Shown here: positions 1 through 7,833 of the stretch, one piece after another
How positions within the stretch are numbered: the stretch's first letter is position 1
Layout of the letters: each line of letters begins with the position of its first letter
Source: Kaistia dalseonensis
GTDB lineage: Bacteria > Pseudomonadota > Alphaproteobacteria > Rhizobiales > Kaistiaceae
Assembly (NCBI RefSeq): GCF_030814715.1
Contig: NZ_JAUSVO010000002.1
Location: 62,001 to 126,000 of the forward strand
Direction of reading: 5' to 3'
Length of the DNA: 64,000 bases
Position numbers and translations under genes: made by a program
The notes under the pieces: generated by a model
The model's database searches: none
Seen by the model: the letters and a program-made list of their open reading frames with translations, nothing else
Told to the model about the DNA's origin: nothing

Positions 1-476
1 GCCAGCACGGCGGCGTTGCGCGCGGCAACCCAAGGTTCAGCATCGAGCTGCTCGTCGGCATCGACCACCCGGCGCGCGGCACTCGACGCGAGCGGTTTCG
101 GCAGGGTCTTCGGCTGTCGCGGCGCCCGCATGGCGCGGAAGGCAGCCCCATTGGCGAGGCCCTCGCGCTCCAGGAAGCCCATGAAGGAGCGGATCCCCGC
201 CAGCCCCCGCGCCAAAGTCCGCGCCCCTGCCCCCTCCTTGCGCCGGCTCGCCATGAAGGCGCGCAGATCGCCGGTCCTGAGATCGGCGAGGTCAGCGACC
301 GTCGGCGGATTGCCGATATGCATGGTCAGGAACGAGAGGAACTGCTCCAGATCGCGCGAGTAGGCCTCGAGCGTCTTGGGCGAGAGCCGCCTTTCGCCAC
401 GCAGATGCTCGCCCCACGCCTCGATCTGGTCGAGCGTGTCGCGGGCGGCAATGACGAGCGGCGCGGCGGCGGTCAT
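1..476 (-). CDS. xerC: Tyrosine recombinase XerC/XerD type, N-terminal part (cut by window edge)
   Basis: The first ~158 residues of a site-specific tyrosine recombinase that would resolve chromosome dimers at dif. The visible part is the SAM-like core-binding domain: the family pattern LSPKTLEAYSRDLEQF begins at residue 31, followed by a helical stretch with SFMGFLEREG. The catalytic R-K-H-R-H-Y residues lie beyond the window edge and cannot be checked. The ATG at 476 is the first in frame; an ATG at 487 is in another frame and stops at once. XerC is likelier than XerD from the GERRLSPKT context, but I cannot exclude XerD or another chromosomal Xer paralogue. Confidence 0.85.
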   Translation of the reverse strand, partial: MTAAAPLVIAARDTLDQIEAWGEHLRGERRLSPKTLEAYSRDLEQFLSFLTMHIGNPPTVADLADLRTGDLRAFMASRRKEGAGARTLARGLAGIRSFMGFLEREGLANGAAFRAMRAPRQPKTLPKPLASSAARRVVDADEQLDAEPWVAARNAAVL

Positions 477-512
477 GAGCTGATCATGATGCCGGCGGTG
501 CTTAACAAAGTC

Positions 513-821
513 CTAACGCTCGCCAACAGCCGCGACCGGCTCGCCATAGTGCTCGACGAGCGGGAACGGCTCATAGAAATGATGCAGCAGCGCCTTCCAG
601 CCCTGATAGCGATCCGATCCGCGAAAGCCCGGATCATGGTCGGCAACGCTCCGCCAGCGCACGAGCAGCAGATAGCGGCCGGGCGTCTCGATCGACGGCC
701 GCACATCCATGCCGAGGAAGCCGTCGCTTGCCGCGATCAGCGGCGCCGCCTCGCGCATCGTGGCCTCGAATGCAGCCTCTTGTCCCGGCTTCACCGTAAG
801 GAGCGCGTGCTCGACGATCAT
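513..821 (-). CDS. ABM-domain monooxygenase/dimeric alpha-beta barrel protein
   Basis: A ~102-residue single-domain protein of the antibiotic biosynthesis monooxygenase (ABM, dimeric ferredoxin-like barrel) family. It opens MIVEHALLTVKPGQEAAFE and has the later motif LVRWRSVADHDPGFRGSD; both fit the family. Members act as cofactor-free monooxygenases, haem-degrading enzymes or quinol oxygenases; the substrate here is unknown. The ATG at 821 shares one base with the stop of the chloride channel gene upstream (TGATG) and has an AAGGAG ribosome site 9 nt before it, so the two are probably translationally coupled. An in-frame TTG at 824 is possible but less likely. Confidence 0.75.
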   Translation of the reverse strand: MIVEHALLTVKPGQEAAFEATMREAAPLIAASDGFLGMDVRPSIETPGRYLLLVRWRSVADHDPGFRGSDRYQGWKALLHHFYEPFPLVEHYGEPVAAVGER

Positions 822-2197
822 CAATCGGGCTCCTTCGGAGGCGACTGCCCCGGCATCCGGTCGCGCAGCGAATCATAGATCGGCGGATCGCGCAGCAGGG
901 TCGGAACCAGCATAGCGGCGAAGCAGGCGGCGAGCATGGGCAAGAGCAGCGTGACGCTGCCGGTCATCTCGGTGACCAGCACGATGCCGGTCAACGGCGC
1001 GCGGACGATCCCCGTGAAGAGCGCGGCCATGCCGACCACGGCGAAACCGCGCGGCTCCAGATCGAGGCCCGGCACGAGCGCGACACAGGCGAGGCCGAAG
1101 AACAGCCCGAGTTGCGATCCGAGCACCAGCATCGGCGCGAACAGCCCGCCCGGCGTTCCGGCGGCATAGGAGGTGGTGCTGAGCCCGAAGCGCAGCAGGA
1201 AGACGAGCGGCAGCATGGCGAGCGTGCCCTCGCCGAGCAGCATGCGCGCCGTGATCGGATCACCACCGCCGACCAGGCCGGGGCCGAACCAGGCGATCGC
1301 GCCGATCACGGCGCCGATCAAGGCGGCGACGATCTCCGGCCTGTTGCCGAACCGCCCGGCGAGGCCGAGACAGGCGAGCAGCGTCCGGTTATAGGCGATG
1401 GCCATGAGACCAGATGCGACGCCGAGCAGCACATAGAGCGGCATGCTCCAGCCCGGGGCCTCCGCGAGCGCGCTGATCTCGAAATCGGGCGCATCGCCGA
1501 GGATCAGGCGCGAAACGCCGATCGCGGTGGCCGAAGCACCGAGGGCCGCAATCGCGATGCGGGGTTCGAAACGGCGGACCAACTCCTCCTGCACGAAGAC
1601 GGCGCCGGCGATCGGCGCATTGAAGGCGGTGGCGAGGCCCGCGCCGGCGCCCGCGGCGAGCAGCACGCGGCTATCGGCCCAGGCGACGCGGAAGAGGCGA
1701 CCGACGAGATGGGCGAGCGTCGCGCCCATCTGCACGGTGGGTCCCTCGCGGCCGAGCGCCAGACCGGATCCGATGGCCAGAACGCCGCCAAAGAACTTGA
1801 CCGGGATGAGGCTGAACGTCGCGGGCGGAACACGGCCGAGCAGCACCGCCTCGACATGGGGAATGCCACTACCCGATGCGGGAGGCGCATAGGAGCGCAC
1901 CAGCCAGGCGGCGAGCCACGCACCCGCCGCGCACAGGACCATGACGAGCGGCAGCCCCAAGAGGCCGAGATCATGGGCGCGCAGCACAATGCCATTGCGG
2001 AACGAATCAGCACCGTCCAGCGAGAGCCGGAAGAGCGCTCCGACCAGTCCGGCCAGGGCTCCGACAACCGGCGCGAGAATCGCCAGCGCCAGGAATCCAC
2101 CCGAGCGATCGCGTTCGTCCACGTTTTCCTCCGCCGCGTTCAAGAGCGCGTTCGGCAGGCCGGAATCCGGCGAAATATGACGTTCTGGTCCATGCAT
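821..2197 (-). CDS. ClC-family chloride/proton exchanger
   Basis: An integral membrane protein of ~458 residues with the ClC selectivity motifs in order: GSGIPHVEAV at residues 109-118, GREGPTVQ at 149-156 and GGLFAPMLVLG in the C-terminal half. The gating glutamate in GREGP and the second glutamate of the FVQEEL motif (about 205) match the external and internal glutamates of ClC-ec1, so it is probably a 2Cl-/H+ antiporter rather than a channel. No CBS domains follow. I chose the ATG at 2197 because the 30 residues before it in the open frame are Arg/Trp-rich and unlike the family. It is cotranscribed with the ABM protein gene. Confidence 0.88.
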   Translation of the reverse strand: MHGPERHISPDSGLPNALLNAAEENVDERDRSGGFLALAILAPVVGALAGLVGALFRLSLDGADSFRNGIVLRAHDLGLLGLPLVMVLCAAGAWLAAWLVRSYAPPASGSGIPHVEAVLLGRVPPATFSLIPVKFFGGVLAIGSGLALGREGPTVQMGATLAHLVGRLFRVAWADSRVLLAAGAGAGLATAFNAPIAGAVFVQEELVRRFEPRIAIAALGASATAIGVSRLILGDAPDFEISALAEAPGWSMPLYVLLGVASGLMAIAYNRTLLACLGLAGRFGNRPEIVAALIGAVIGAIAWFGPGLVGGGDPITARMLLGEGTLAMLPLVFLLRFGLSTTSYAAGTPGGLFAPMLVLGSQLGLFFGLACVALVPGLDLEPRGFAVVGMAALFTGIVRAPLTGIVLVTEMTGSVTLLLPMLAACFAAMLVPTLLRDPPIYDSLRDRMPGQSPPKEPD

Positions 2198-2371
2198 GAC
2201 CCTGAGTACCCCCGGATACCACCGCCGCGCGCACCTCTGCTCTTGATCACGGCGGCACAACCATCGCACAATCGACGCAAACGTCATGGTGAGCGATCGC
2301 TGGACAGATACCTGTAGCCGGTCCGCGACGCGCGTCTCTGGCTCTGTCGCTCAACATATGAAGCGAGTTCA

Positions 2372-2842
2372 ATGAGTATCACCACCGAGCATAACGGTTA
2401 CGTCGTCGTTTATTCCGAGCAGGACGACCTTTGGCGGTGCCCCCAGTTGGGGCTCGAAGCCGAAAAGCTGTCGACGCTGCGCTCGAAGATCGAGACGACC
2501 GAGACCGAATCGCGAAAGATCGATGCTCGGGCCTTCCTGTTCGACCATTCGGGCTTCTCGATCACGCCCGTCCTTGTCGTGATGGCCGATGGAGACGGCA
2601 CCAGCGCCTGGGTCGTCAACAAGCTCGACAATCCCCGCAACGAGCGGCGCGAGAAGGTCGACATGAACCGTCTCGTCGAGGACACGCCGGAAAACCGCCA
2701 GCTCCTGCTCGCCTGGCGCGATGCGTCGCGGGCGGTCTATGAGGAAGGCCAGCGCGTCGCGCAGTTGCGTGATGCCATCCCGAGGATGGGGCATCACGCC
2801 AACCACAACGCCGCGCCCAAGCCCGACGCCGCTCACGTCTGA
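2372..2842 (+). CDS. Hypothetical protein, 156 aa
   Basis: I do not recognise the family. The protein is soluble, charged and ends in a His/Ala-rich tail (GHHANHNAAP). The start MSITTEHNGYVVVYSEQ and the stretch LWRCPQLGLEAEKLSTLR look like real protein, whereas the overlapping reverse frame is Gly/Val/Arg-rich shadow. An AAGCGAG stretch lies just upstream of the ATG. The gene stands alone between two leftward units; its stop codon sits inside a terminator-like hairpin. There is no signal peptide, no membrane segment and no clear catalytic motif. Confidence 0.6.
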   Translation: MSITTEHNGYVVVYSEQDDLWRCPQLGLEAEKLSTLRSKIETTETESRKIDARAFLFDHSGFSITPVLVVMADGDGTSAWVVNKLDNPRNERREKVDMNRLVEDTPENRQLLLAWRDASRAVYEEGQRVAQLRDAIPRMGHHANHNAAPKPDAAHV

Positions 2843-2856
2843 GCGGCGCTTTCCTC
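2827..2856 (+). terminator. Rho-independent terminator-like hairpin
   Basis: A 9-bp perfect stem (CGCCGCTCA / TGAGCGGCG, arms 2827-2835 and 2840-2848) with a 4-nt loop, followed by CTTTCCTC. It overlaps the stop of the rightward 156-aa gene and lies between two convergent genes, so it may act in both directions. Confidence 0.65.
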
Positions 2857-3817
2857 AGGCGCCCCGCAGGATCGTGCGGCGATAGAGATCGCGCAGCCCT
2901 TCGGAATCGACATCGACGCAGATCGTCTGCGACGGCCGGCCATCCCATGGGCTCGGCGGGAAGCCACGGCCATCCGGCTTCTGGATCGTCTGGCCGATCG
3001 CCAGCCCCTCGGTGATGACGCGGATCGCGCCGGTCCGCGTCTTGAACAGCGATGGCTGCAGCAGATAGGCGACGGCCGAGGAATCGTGCACGAAGATGTT
3101 CGGCACGCCCGACTTGTGATGAAAATCCTCGTAGAAGCGCGTGATGTCCCAGATGAAGCGCCCGGCCTCGCCGCCGTCATCCGCCAGCGCCTTGAGAAAT
3201 TCGGTCGTCATGTTGGTGCGCTGCGTCACGTCGAGGCCGACCACGGTGATCGGCCAGGCGCCGCCCATGACCTCATCGGCAGCAAGCGCATCGCCATGAA
3301 TATTGGCCTCGGCCGCCGGCGAGACATTGCCGAGATTGCCGAAATAGCCGAAGCCGCCCCCCATGATGACGACCTGCTTCACGAGGCCTGCGATCTCCGG
3401 ATCGGCCCGCAACGCCAGCGCCAGATTGCTCATGCGGCCAACCGCGACGATCGCGATCTCGCCCGGATTGGCACGGACCGTATCGATGATGAACTGGAAG
3501 GCCGGGCGCGGGTCAGCCGTGCGGCCGACCGTGGCGGGCAGGTCGATATCGCCGAGGCCGTTCTTGCCATGGACGAAATCGGCCGGCGCGGGCGCATCGC
3601 CCAGCAGTGTCGTGTCCGGTCCCCGCGCGACGGGCGCATCGATGCCGAAGCGCTCGGTCAGATAGAGCACGTTGCGCGTCGTGGTATCGATCGACCCGTT
3701 GCCGAGCGTCGTCGTGATGCCGACGAGGTCCACTTCCGGCGCGAAATGCAGGAAGAGAAGCGCCATCGCATCGTCGACACCCGGATCGGTATCGAAGATA
3801 ACCTTGATCTTGCTCAT
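2855..3817 (-). CDS. Nucleoside hydrolase (IunH family) 1
   Basis: A ribonucleoside N-glycosidase of ~320 residues, releasing a base and ribose. The calcium-binding motif DTDPGVDDAMA begins at residue 9, VVIMGGGFGYFG lies mid-protein, and the second ligand region HDSSAVAYLL is near residue 240, so the active site looks complete. The ATG at 3817 directly precedes SKIKVIFDTD and has a GAAGGG ribosome site; the longer frame to 3874 is not needed. It is the last gene of a run that also holds a 2OG oxygenase, an ECF S component and a second nucleoside hydrolase. Inosine-uridine, purine-specific or modified-nucleoside specificity (as in queuosine hydrolase QueK, same fold) cannot be told from sequence alone. 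Confidence 0.9.
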   Translation of the reverse strand: MSKIKVIFDTDPGVDDAMALLFLHFAPEVDLVGITTTLGNGSIDTTTRNVLYLTERFGIDAPVARGPDTTLLGDAPAPADFVHGKNGLGDIDLPATVGRTADPRPAFQFIIDTVRANPGEIAIVAVGRMSNLALALRADPEIAGLVKQVVIMGGGFGYFGNLGNVSPAAEANIHGDALAADEVMGGAWPITVVGLDVTQRTNMTTEFLKALADDGGEAGRFIWDITRFYEDFHHKSGVPNIFVHDSSAVAYLLQPSLFKTRTGAIRVITEGLAIGQTIQKPDGRGFPPSPWDGRPSQTICVDVDSEGLRDLYRRTILRGA

Positions 3818-3901
3818 GAAAACACAGCCCTTCTGGACAATGGATCGACCGGGCCCGTTCGGCCCGGTCGCCATCTGTTCTGATTGTCAGATGTCGGATT
3901 G

Positions 3902-4783
3902 CTATTTGTGACGGAGTTCGCGCAGCCGCTCGTCGAGATAGGAGCCAGCGGTATAGCGCTCGGAGAGAACGACGTCGGGATCGGGCTGGAGGAAGAATGG
4001 CAGCGAGACGCGTGAGCGCCGCGCGCCATCGCCCGTCGGATTCACCACGCGGTGCGTCGTCGAGCGGTAATAGCCGCCCGAGGCCTCCTGCAGCATGTCG
4101 CCGACATTGATGATGAGCGAGCCGAAATCGGAGGGGACGTCGGTCCACTGGCCGTTGCTGTTGATCAGTTGCAGGCCGCGCTCGTTCGATGCCGGCAGCA
4201 GCGTGATCAGGTTGATATCCTCATGCGCGGCCGCGCGGAGCGCCTCCGGATCCTCGTCGCCGGTCAGGGGCGGATAGCGCAGCACCCTGAGCAGCGTGTG
4301 CTGCGGCCCACTCAGCATTTGCGGCAGGGGCCGGCTGAACTTCGCCTTGACCTCGGCCGGCGTGTTGTCCTCGATCCAGCCGAGCAGTTCGGTCGCGAAG
4401 TCGAAGGCGAGATCGAAATAGCGCCGGGCCGCGTCCGACACCTCGGCCGGATAGCGGCCCCAGGTGTAGAGATGATAGAATTCCTTCAGGTCGCGCTTGG
4501 TGTGACCCTTGGCCGTCTCCGAGATTTCCGGCGAGAAGAAGCCATCCTGCGTCTCGCGCGTGAAGGCGTATTTGTGCTTGGCGTCGTCCTGGAAGAAATC
4601 CAGCCATTCCTTGTAGATGCCCTCGACCATCGGCTGCGGGATCGGATGGTCGCGAATGACGCCGAAGCCGGTGCGGTGCAGCGAATCGGCGAACAGCTTG
4701 GGCGCGTCCGGATCCTTGTAGGATACCGAGGAAACCACGCCTTCGGCCGGCTCGATTGTCTCTTCTGCTGAATGCGTTGCCAT
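3902..4783 (-). CDS. 2-oxoglutarate/Fe(II) oxygenase, isopenicillin N synthase family (1)
   Basis: A ~293-residue non-haem iron oxygenase. The 2-His-1-carboxylate triad is visible as HED (about H187 and D189) and THRVV (H244), followed by the 2OG-binding R-x-S (R258/S260) in SRVSLPFFLQ. The N-terminal region has the DIOX_N pattern HRTGFGVIRDHPIPQ. The ATG at 4783 has an AGGCAGGGAC leader; the longer frame adds an unlikely Arg-rich extension. It lies between two genes for nucleoside uptake and hydrolysis, so it may hydroxylate a base or a base-derived intermediate. The substrate is unknown. A second member of this family lies at 15311-16255. Confidence 0.85.
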   Translation of the reverse strand: MATHSAEETIEPAEGVVSSVSYKDPDAPKLFADSLHRTGFGVIRDHPIPQPMVEGIYKEWLDFFQDDAKHKYAFTRETQDGFFSPEISETAKGHTKRDLKEFYHLYTWGRYPAEVSDAARRYFDLAFDFATELLGWIEDNTPAEVKAKFSRPLPQMLSGPQHTLLRVLRYPPLTGDEDPEALRAAAHEDINLITLLPASNERGLQLINSNGQWTDVPSDFGSLIINVGDMLQEASGGYYRSTTHRVVNPTGDGARRSRVSLPFFLQPDPDVVLSERYTAGSYLDERLRELRHK

Positions 4784-4909
4784 GTCCCTGCCTCGCGATC
4801 CCTGTGGAGTGATGGGTCCGGCTTCATTCACGAGCCGTTCGACGCGCCAGTGTGTTGCCGGCAAGACGCTTGTTCAAGCGGGAACTGACTCCTCATGCCC
4901 ACAAATTGA

Positions 4910-4929
4910 CCGGGGCTAAAAAGCCCCGG
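4910..4929 (-). terminator. Hairpin after the ECF S-component gene
   Basis: Perfect 8-bp stem CCGGGGCT / AGCCCCGG with a 4-nt loop (TTTT on the minus strand), about 86 nt after the stop at 5016. There is no U-tract after the stem, so it may be a weak or attenuating terminator. Confidence 0.4.
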
Positions 4930-5015
4930 CCATCAGCGCAAACGCCCGGATCCACCCCGAAGAGCGCTACCAAGCTGAGCCAGTCTGAACGGACCCGTGG
5001 GGCGCTGGGCGCCGG

Positions 5016-5588
5016 TCAGGGCCGGGAATAGGCGAAGAACGGCATGCCCGAGGTCATGTTCTTCGGCAGGCCGCTCGCGATGACATAAGCGACGACGGCC
5101 GTGATGACCTTGTCGGGGATGTTCTGCACGAGATTCGAGATCGAGACCGAATTGATCAGTTCGGTGCCCATGGCGAGCATGTAGGTCGTCATGAAATCCG
5201 TGCCCGAGCCGGTGACGCCGCCGAACATATAGACGACGATCGGGATCGAGACGATCGTGCTGGTGATCGTGATGATCAGGCCCGAAACGATTGCCTTGCC
5301 GAGATTGGCGAAAAGGCCGTAGCGCGCGCAGATGCCGGCGGTCAGGCCGATGACGAGGGCGACGGGGAAGAAGGCCGCGGCGACCGGATTGAAGAGCAGG
5401 CCCCAGATCAGATTGCTGACCGTGCCCACCACCGCGCCGGCGAGCGGCCCGGCGAGGATGGCGACCAGCACGGTGCCGATCGAATCCAGGAAAAGCGGCA
5501 GCTTCACCCAGGCGACGATCTGCCCGACGACGATATTGATGACGATGGCCGCGGCCATCAGCACGAGGGTCTTGGTCGTAAACTGCAT
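5016..5588 (-). CDS. ECF transporter substrate-binding (S) component
   Basis: A ~190-residue very hydrophobic protein with about six membrane segments. It has the S-component hallmark LDSIGTVLVAILAGPLAGAV around residues 33-52, followed by TVSNLIWGLLFNP. These proteins bind a vitamin, base or nucleoside and normally work with the EcfA/EcfA' ATPases and EcfT; none of those is in this window, so it must use a shared module elsewhere or act alone. The ATG at 5588 starts MQFTTKTLVLMAAA and has a CGGAGAC ribosome site; the frame extends upstream to 5765 but that part is not family-like. Flanking nucleoside hydrolases suggest a nucleoside or nucleobase ligand, possibly of the queuosine type (inference). 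Confidence 0.85.
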   Translation of the reverse strand: MQFTTKTLVLMAAAIVINIVVGQIVAWVKLPLFLDSIGTVLVAILAGPLAGAVVGTVSNLIWGLLFNPVAAAFFPVALVIGLTAGICARYGLFANLGKAIVSGLIITITSTIVSIPIVVYMFGGVTGSGTDFMTTYMLAMGTELINSVSISNLVQNIPDKVITAVVAYVIASGLPKNMTSGMPFFAYSRP

Positions 5589-5810
5589 GATTGTCTCCGA
5601 AGAAATAATTGCACGAGGATCGAGCGGAAAATCCGTCAAAACCAACCAATCACCGGGCCATGAACCGAGCCGGCAAAGAGCTGGAACGCGACAAATCCGG
5701 TTTCGGCGAGGACGATACCGGCCTTCGGCTACCAACAACGTTCCGGCAGATCCCAGCCCCCGCACCTGCCCGTTGCAATTACGTCATCTTCTCCGGAAGC
5801 GAGACCGCCC

Positions 5811-6761
5811 TCAGGCGGTCACGCTCGCCCGCAGCATGTTCATGAACCCTTCGCGCGATGCGACGTCGATCACCGTCGCGTTCGGCGCCTTGCCGAGCGC
5901 GTTCTTGCGATCGACCACGGTCTGGCCCAGCGTCGGCCCTTCCTGGTTGACCACTTCGACGTAATAATCGCCGCACTTCGTCACGAGGCTCGGATCGAGC
6001 GCGATCGCCATGGTGATCGGATCGGGCAGATCGATGCCCGGCAGGCCCGAGATCTTGGTCGAGAACTCGATCAGGCACTTCTGGATGTCGACGCAGAAAT
6101 CGCCCAGCTTGCCGCCGATGCGCTTCAGCTCCGCCGTATCCTCCGGCTCGACCACCGCATAGCGACAGGACACCTCCCAGCCGCACATGACCAACTTCAT
6201 GCCGGACCGGAACACCATCCGCGCCGCATCGGGATCGGCATAGATGTTGAACTCCGCCGTCGGCGTCACATTGCCGGGGCCATCGCCGATGCCGCCCATG
6301 ATGACGCAATGCTTGACCGCCTCGGCGATGCGCGGCTCGCGCGCCAGCGCCACGGCAATGTTGGTGAGGGGGCCGAGCGTCACCAACGTGATCTCGCCGG
6401 GGCGGGCCAGGATCGCCTCGATCATCTTGTCGATGCCGTGGCCCTCATTCGGCACGCGGCCGGTGAGCGGCAGGCCGATATCGCCCATGCCGTCGATGCC
6501 ATGCACGTTCTCGGCGTGGAAGGGCGCGCGCAGCAGCGGCTTGCCGAGGCCCACATAGACCGGCACATGCTCGGCGCCGCAGATCTCGCGCGTGTAGAGC
6601 GCGTTCTGCATCGCCTTGTCATGGCCGAGATTGCCGGCGACGACCGAAATGCCCGCAATCTCGATGCCGGGATATTTGAAGGCGATGACCAGCGCGACAG
6701 CGTCGTCGGAGCCCGTATCGGTGTCGATCCAGAGCGTCTTGGCGGCTTCGTTCAAGGGCAT
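5811..6761 (-). CDS. Nucleoside hydrolase (IunH family) 2
   Basis: A second N-glycosidase of 316 residues, clearly divergent from the one at 2855-3817. The calcium-binding motif DTDTGSDDAVAL begins at residue 13, VIMGGIGDGPGN lies mid-protein and the distal ligand region PDPITMAIALDP is near residue 245. The ATG at 6761 lies inside the 3' end of the aldo-keto reductase gene (10-nt overlap), so it is in the same operon. Having two paralogues around a transporter gene suggests two nucleoside substrates or two steps. Enzyme class is sure; substrate is not. Confidence 0.9.
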   Translation of the reverse strand: MPLNEAAKTLWIDTDTGSDDAVALVIAFKYPGIEIAGISVVAGNLGHDKAMQNALYTREICGAEHVPVYVGLGKPLLRAPFHAENVHGIDGMGDIGLPLTGRVPNEGHGIDKMIEAILARPGEITLVTLGPLTNIAVALAREPRIAEAVKHCVIMGGIGDGPGNVTPTAEFNIYADPDAARMVFRSGMKLVMCGWEVSCRYAVVEPEDTAELKRIGGKLGDFCVDIQKCLIEFSTKISGLPGIDLPDPITMAIALDPSLVTKCGDYYVEVVNQEGPTLGQTVVDRKNALGKAPNATVIDVASREGFMNMLRASVTA

Positions 6762-7831
6762 GCGGTCGGCTCCTGGGAAAGGTTCGATTGAGCCGGCTCT
6801 TCTTTCGGAGCCGGTGCGGCTGGATCAAGCAGTCCCTCGGTCTTCAGATCGCTCCAGAGGCCGGCGGGAACCGATTCTTCGATGGCGCTTAAATTACGCG
6901 CGATTTCAGCCGGCTGAACAGCCCCCAGCACCAGCGTCGAGATGGCGGGATGGCCGAGCGCGAACTGGACCGCCGCGCGCGCCAGCGGCACGCCATGCGA
7001 CCGGCACACAGCCTCGATCTTCGCCACGCGCTCCATGATTTCCGGCGGCGCGGCCTCGTAATTGTAGCGCGCGCCGGGAACGGCGCCGGTGGCGAGAATG
7101 CCGGAATTGAAGATGCCGCCGAGCATGATGCCAACGCCCTTTTCGAGCGCCAGCGGCAGCAGCGTCGCCAGCGCCGGCTGCTCGAGCAGCGAATAACGGC
7201 CGGCGAGCAGCACGGCGTCGAAATCGCCCTCGCGCAGGAAGCGCTCGCACCAGTCATGATCATCGAGGCCGAGCCCGATCGCCTTGACGACGCCGGCCGA
7301 GCGAAGCTCGTCGAGCGCGCGATAGCCGCTATCCATCGTCTCGCGATAGCGCGACTCGACCATGTCCTCGCCCTGCGACCAGGCATCGATGTCATGGACG
7401 AGGAGAATGTCGATCCGGTCCGTGCCGAGGCGCAGCAGCGACTGCTCCAACGAGCGCATCACGCCGTCATAGGAGTAATCGAAAGCGGGCTTGTGCGGCA
7501 GGCTGCCGACGAAGCCGCGCGCCGGCGGATGCCTCCCACCCGCTGGCGCACGCGGCTGCATCACCCGGCCGATCTTGGTCGAGATGACGATGCTGTCGCG
7601 CGGCACGGTTCGAAGCGCCGTGCCGATCCGGTGCTCGGCCAGTCCGTTGCCATAGTGCGGCGAGGTGTCGACCAGCGTGATACTGGCGGCGAAGGCCGCC
7701 TCGACCGTCGCAATCGCGGTCTTCTCGTCGAGCTTCTCGAAGAAATCGCCGAGCGGTGCCGAACCGAAGCCGACGCGGGAGACGGTAATGCCGGAGCGGC
7801 CGAGGGGAACCAGCGGAAGCGGCTTTGCCAT
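6752..7831 (-). CDS. Aldo/keto reductase
   Basis: A (beta/alpha)8-barrel NADP-dependent oxidoreductase of 359 residues, closest in pattern to the D-threo-aldose (L-fucose) dehydrogenase and pyridoxal 4-dehydrogenase subgroup. The AKR catalytic tetrad is visible: D55 and Y60 in VDTSPHYGNG, K86 in VISTKIGR, and the histidine of DILLVHDID near 134. The ATG at 7831 has an AGGAGATAGG ribosome site that also covers the end of the preceding OYE gene. It could oxidise the sugar freed by the nucleoside hydrolases, which would fit its place in the operon (inference). Confidence 0.88.
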   Translation of the reverse strand: MAKPLPLVPLGRSGITVSRVGFGSAPLGDFFEKLDEKTAIATVEAAFAASITLVDTSPHYGNGLAEHRIGTALRTVPRDSIVISTKIGRVMQPRAPAGGRHPPARGFVGSLPHKPAFDYSYDGVMRSLEQSLLRLGTDRIDILLVHDIDAWSQGEDMVESRYRETMDSGYRALDELRSAGVVKAIGLGLDDHDWCERFLREGDFDAVLLAGRYSLLEQPALATLLPLALEKGVGIMLGGIFNSGILATGAVPGARYNYEAAPPEIMERVAKIEAVCRSHGVPLARAAVQFALGHPAISTLVLGAVQPAEIARNLSAIEESVPAGLWSDLKTEGLLDPAAPAPKEEPAQSNLSQEPTACP

Positions 7832-7833
7832 GC

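Noticed and set aside
1112-2317. Long rightward open frame of 401 codons opposite the ClC gene
   Set aside because: It is rich in Arg, Glu and Gly with no motif, while the reverse strand has all ClC signatures.
5589-5810. Riboswitch before the ECF S-component gene
   Set aside because: I searched by eye for TPP, cobalamin, preQ1 and purine riboswitch cores on the minus strand and found none.
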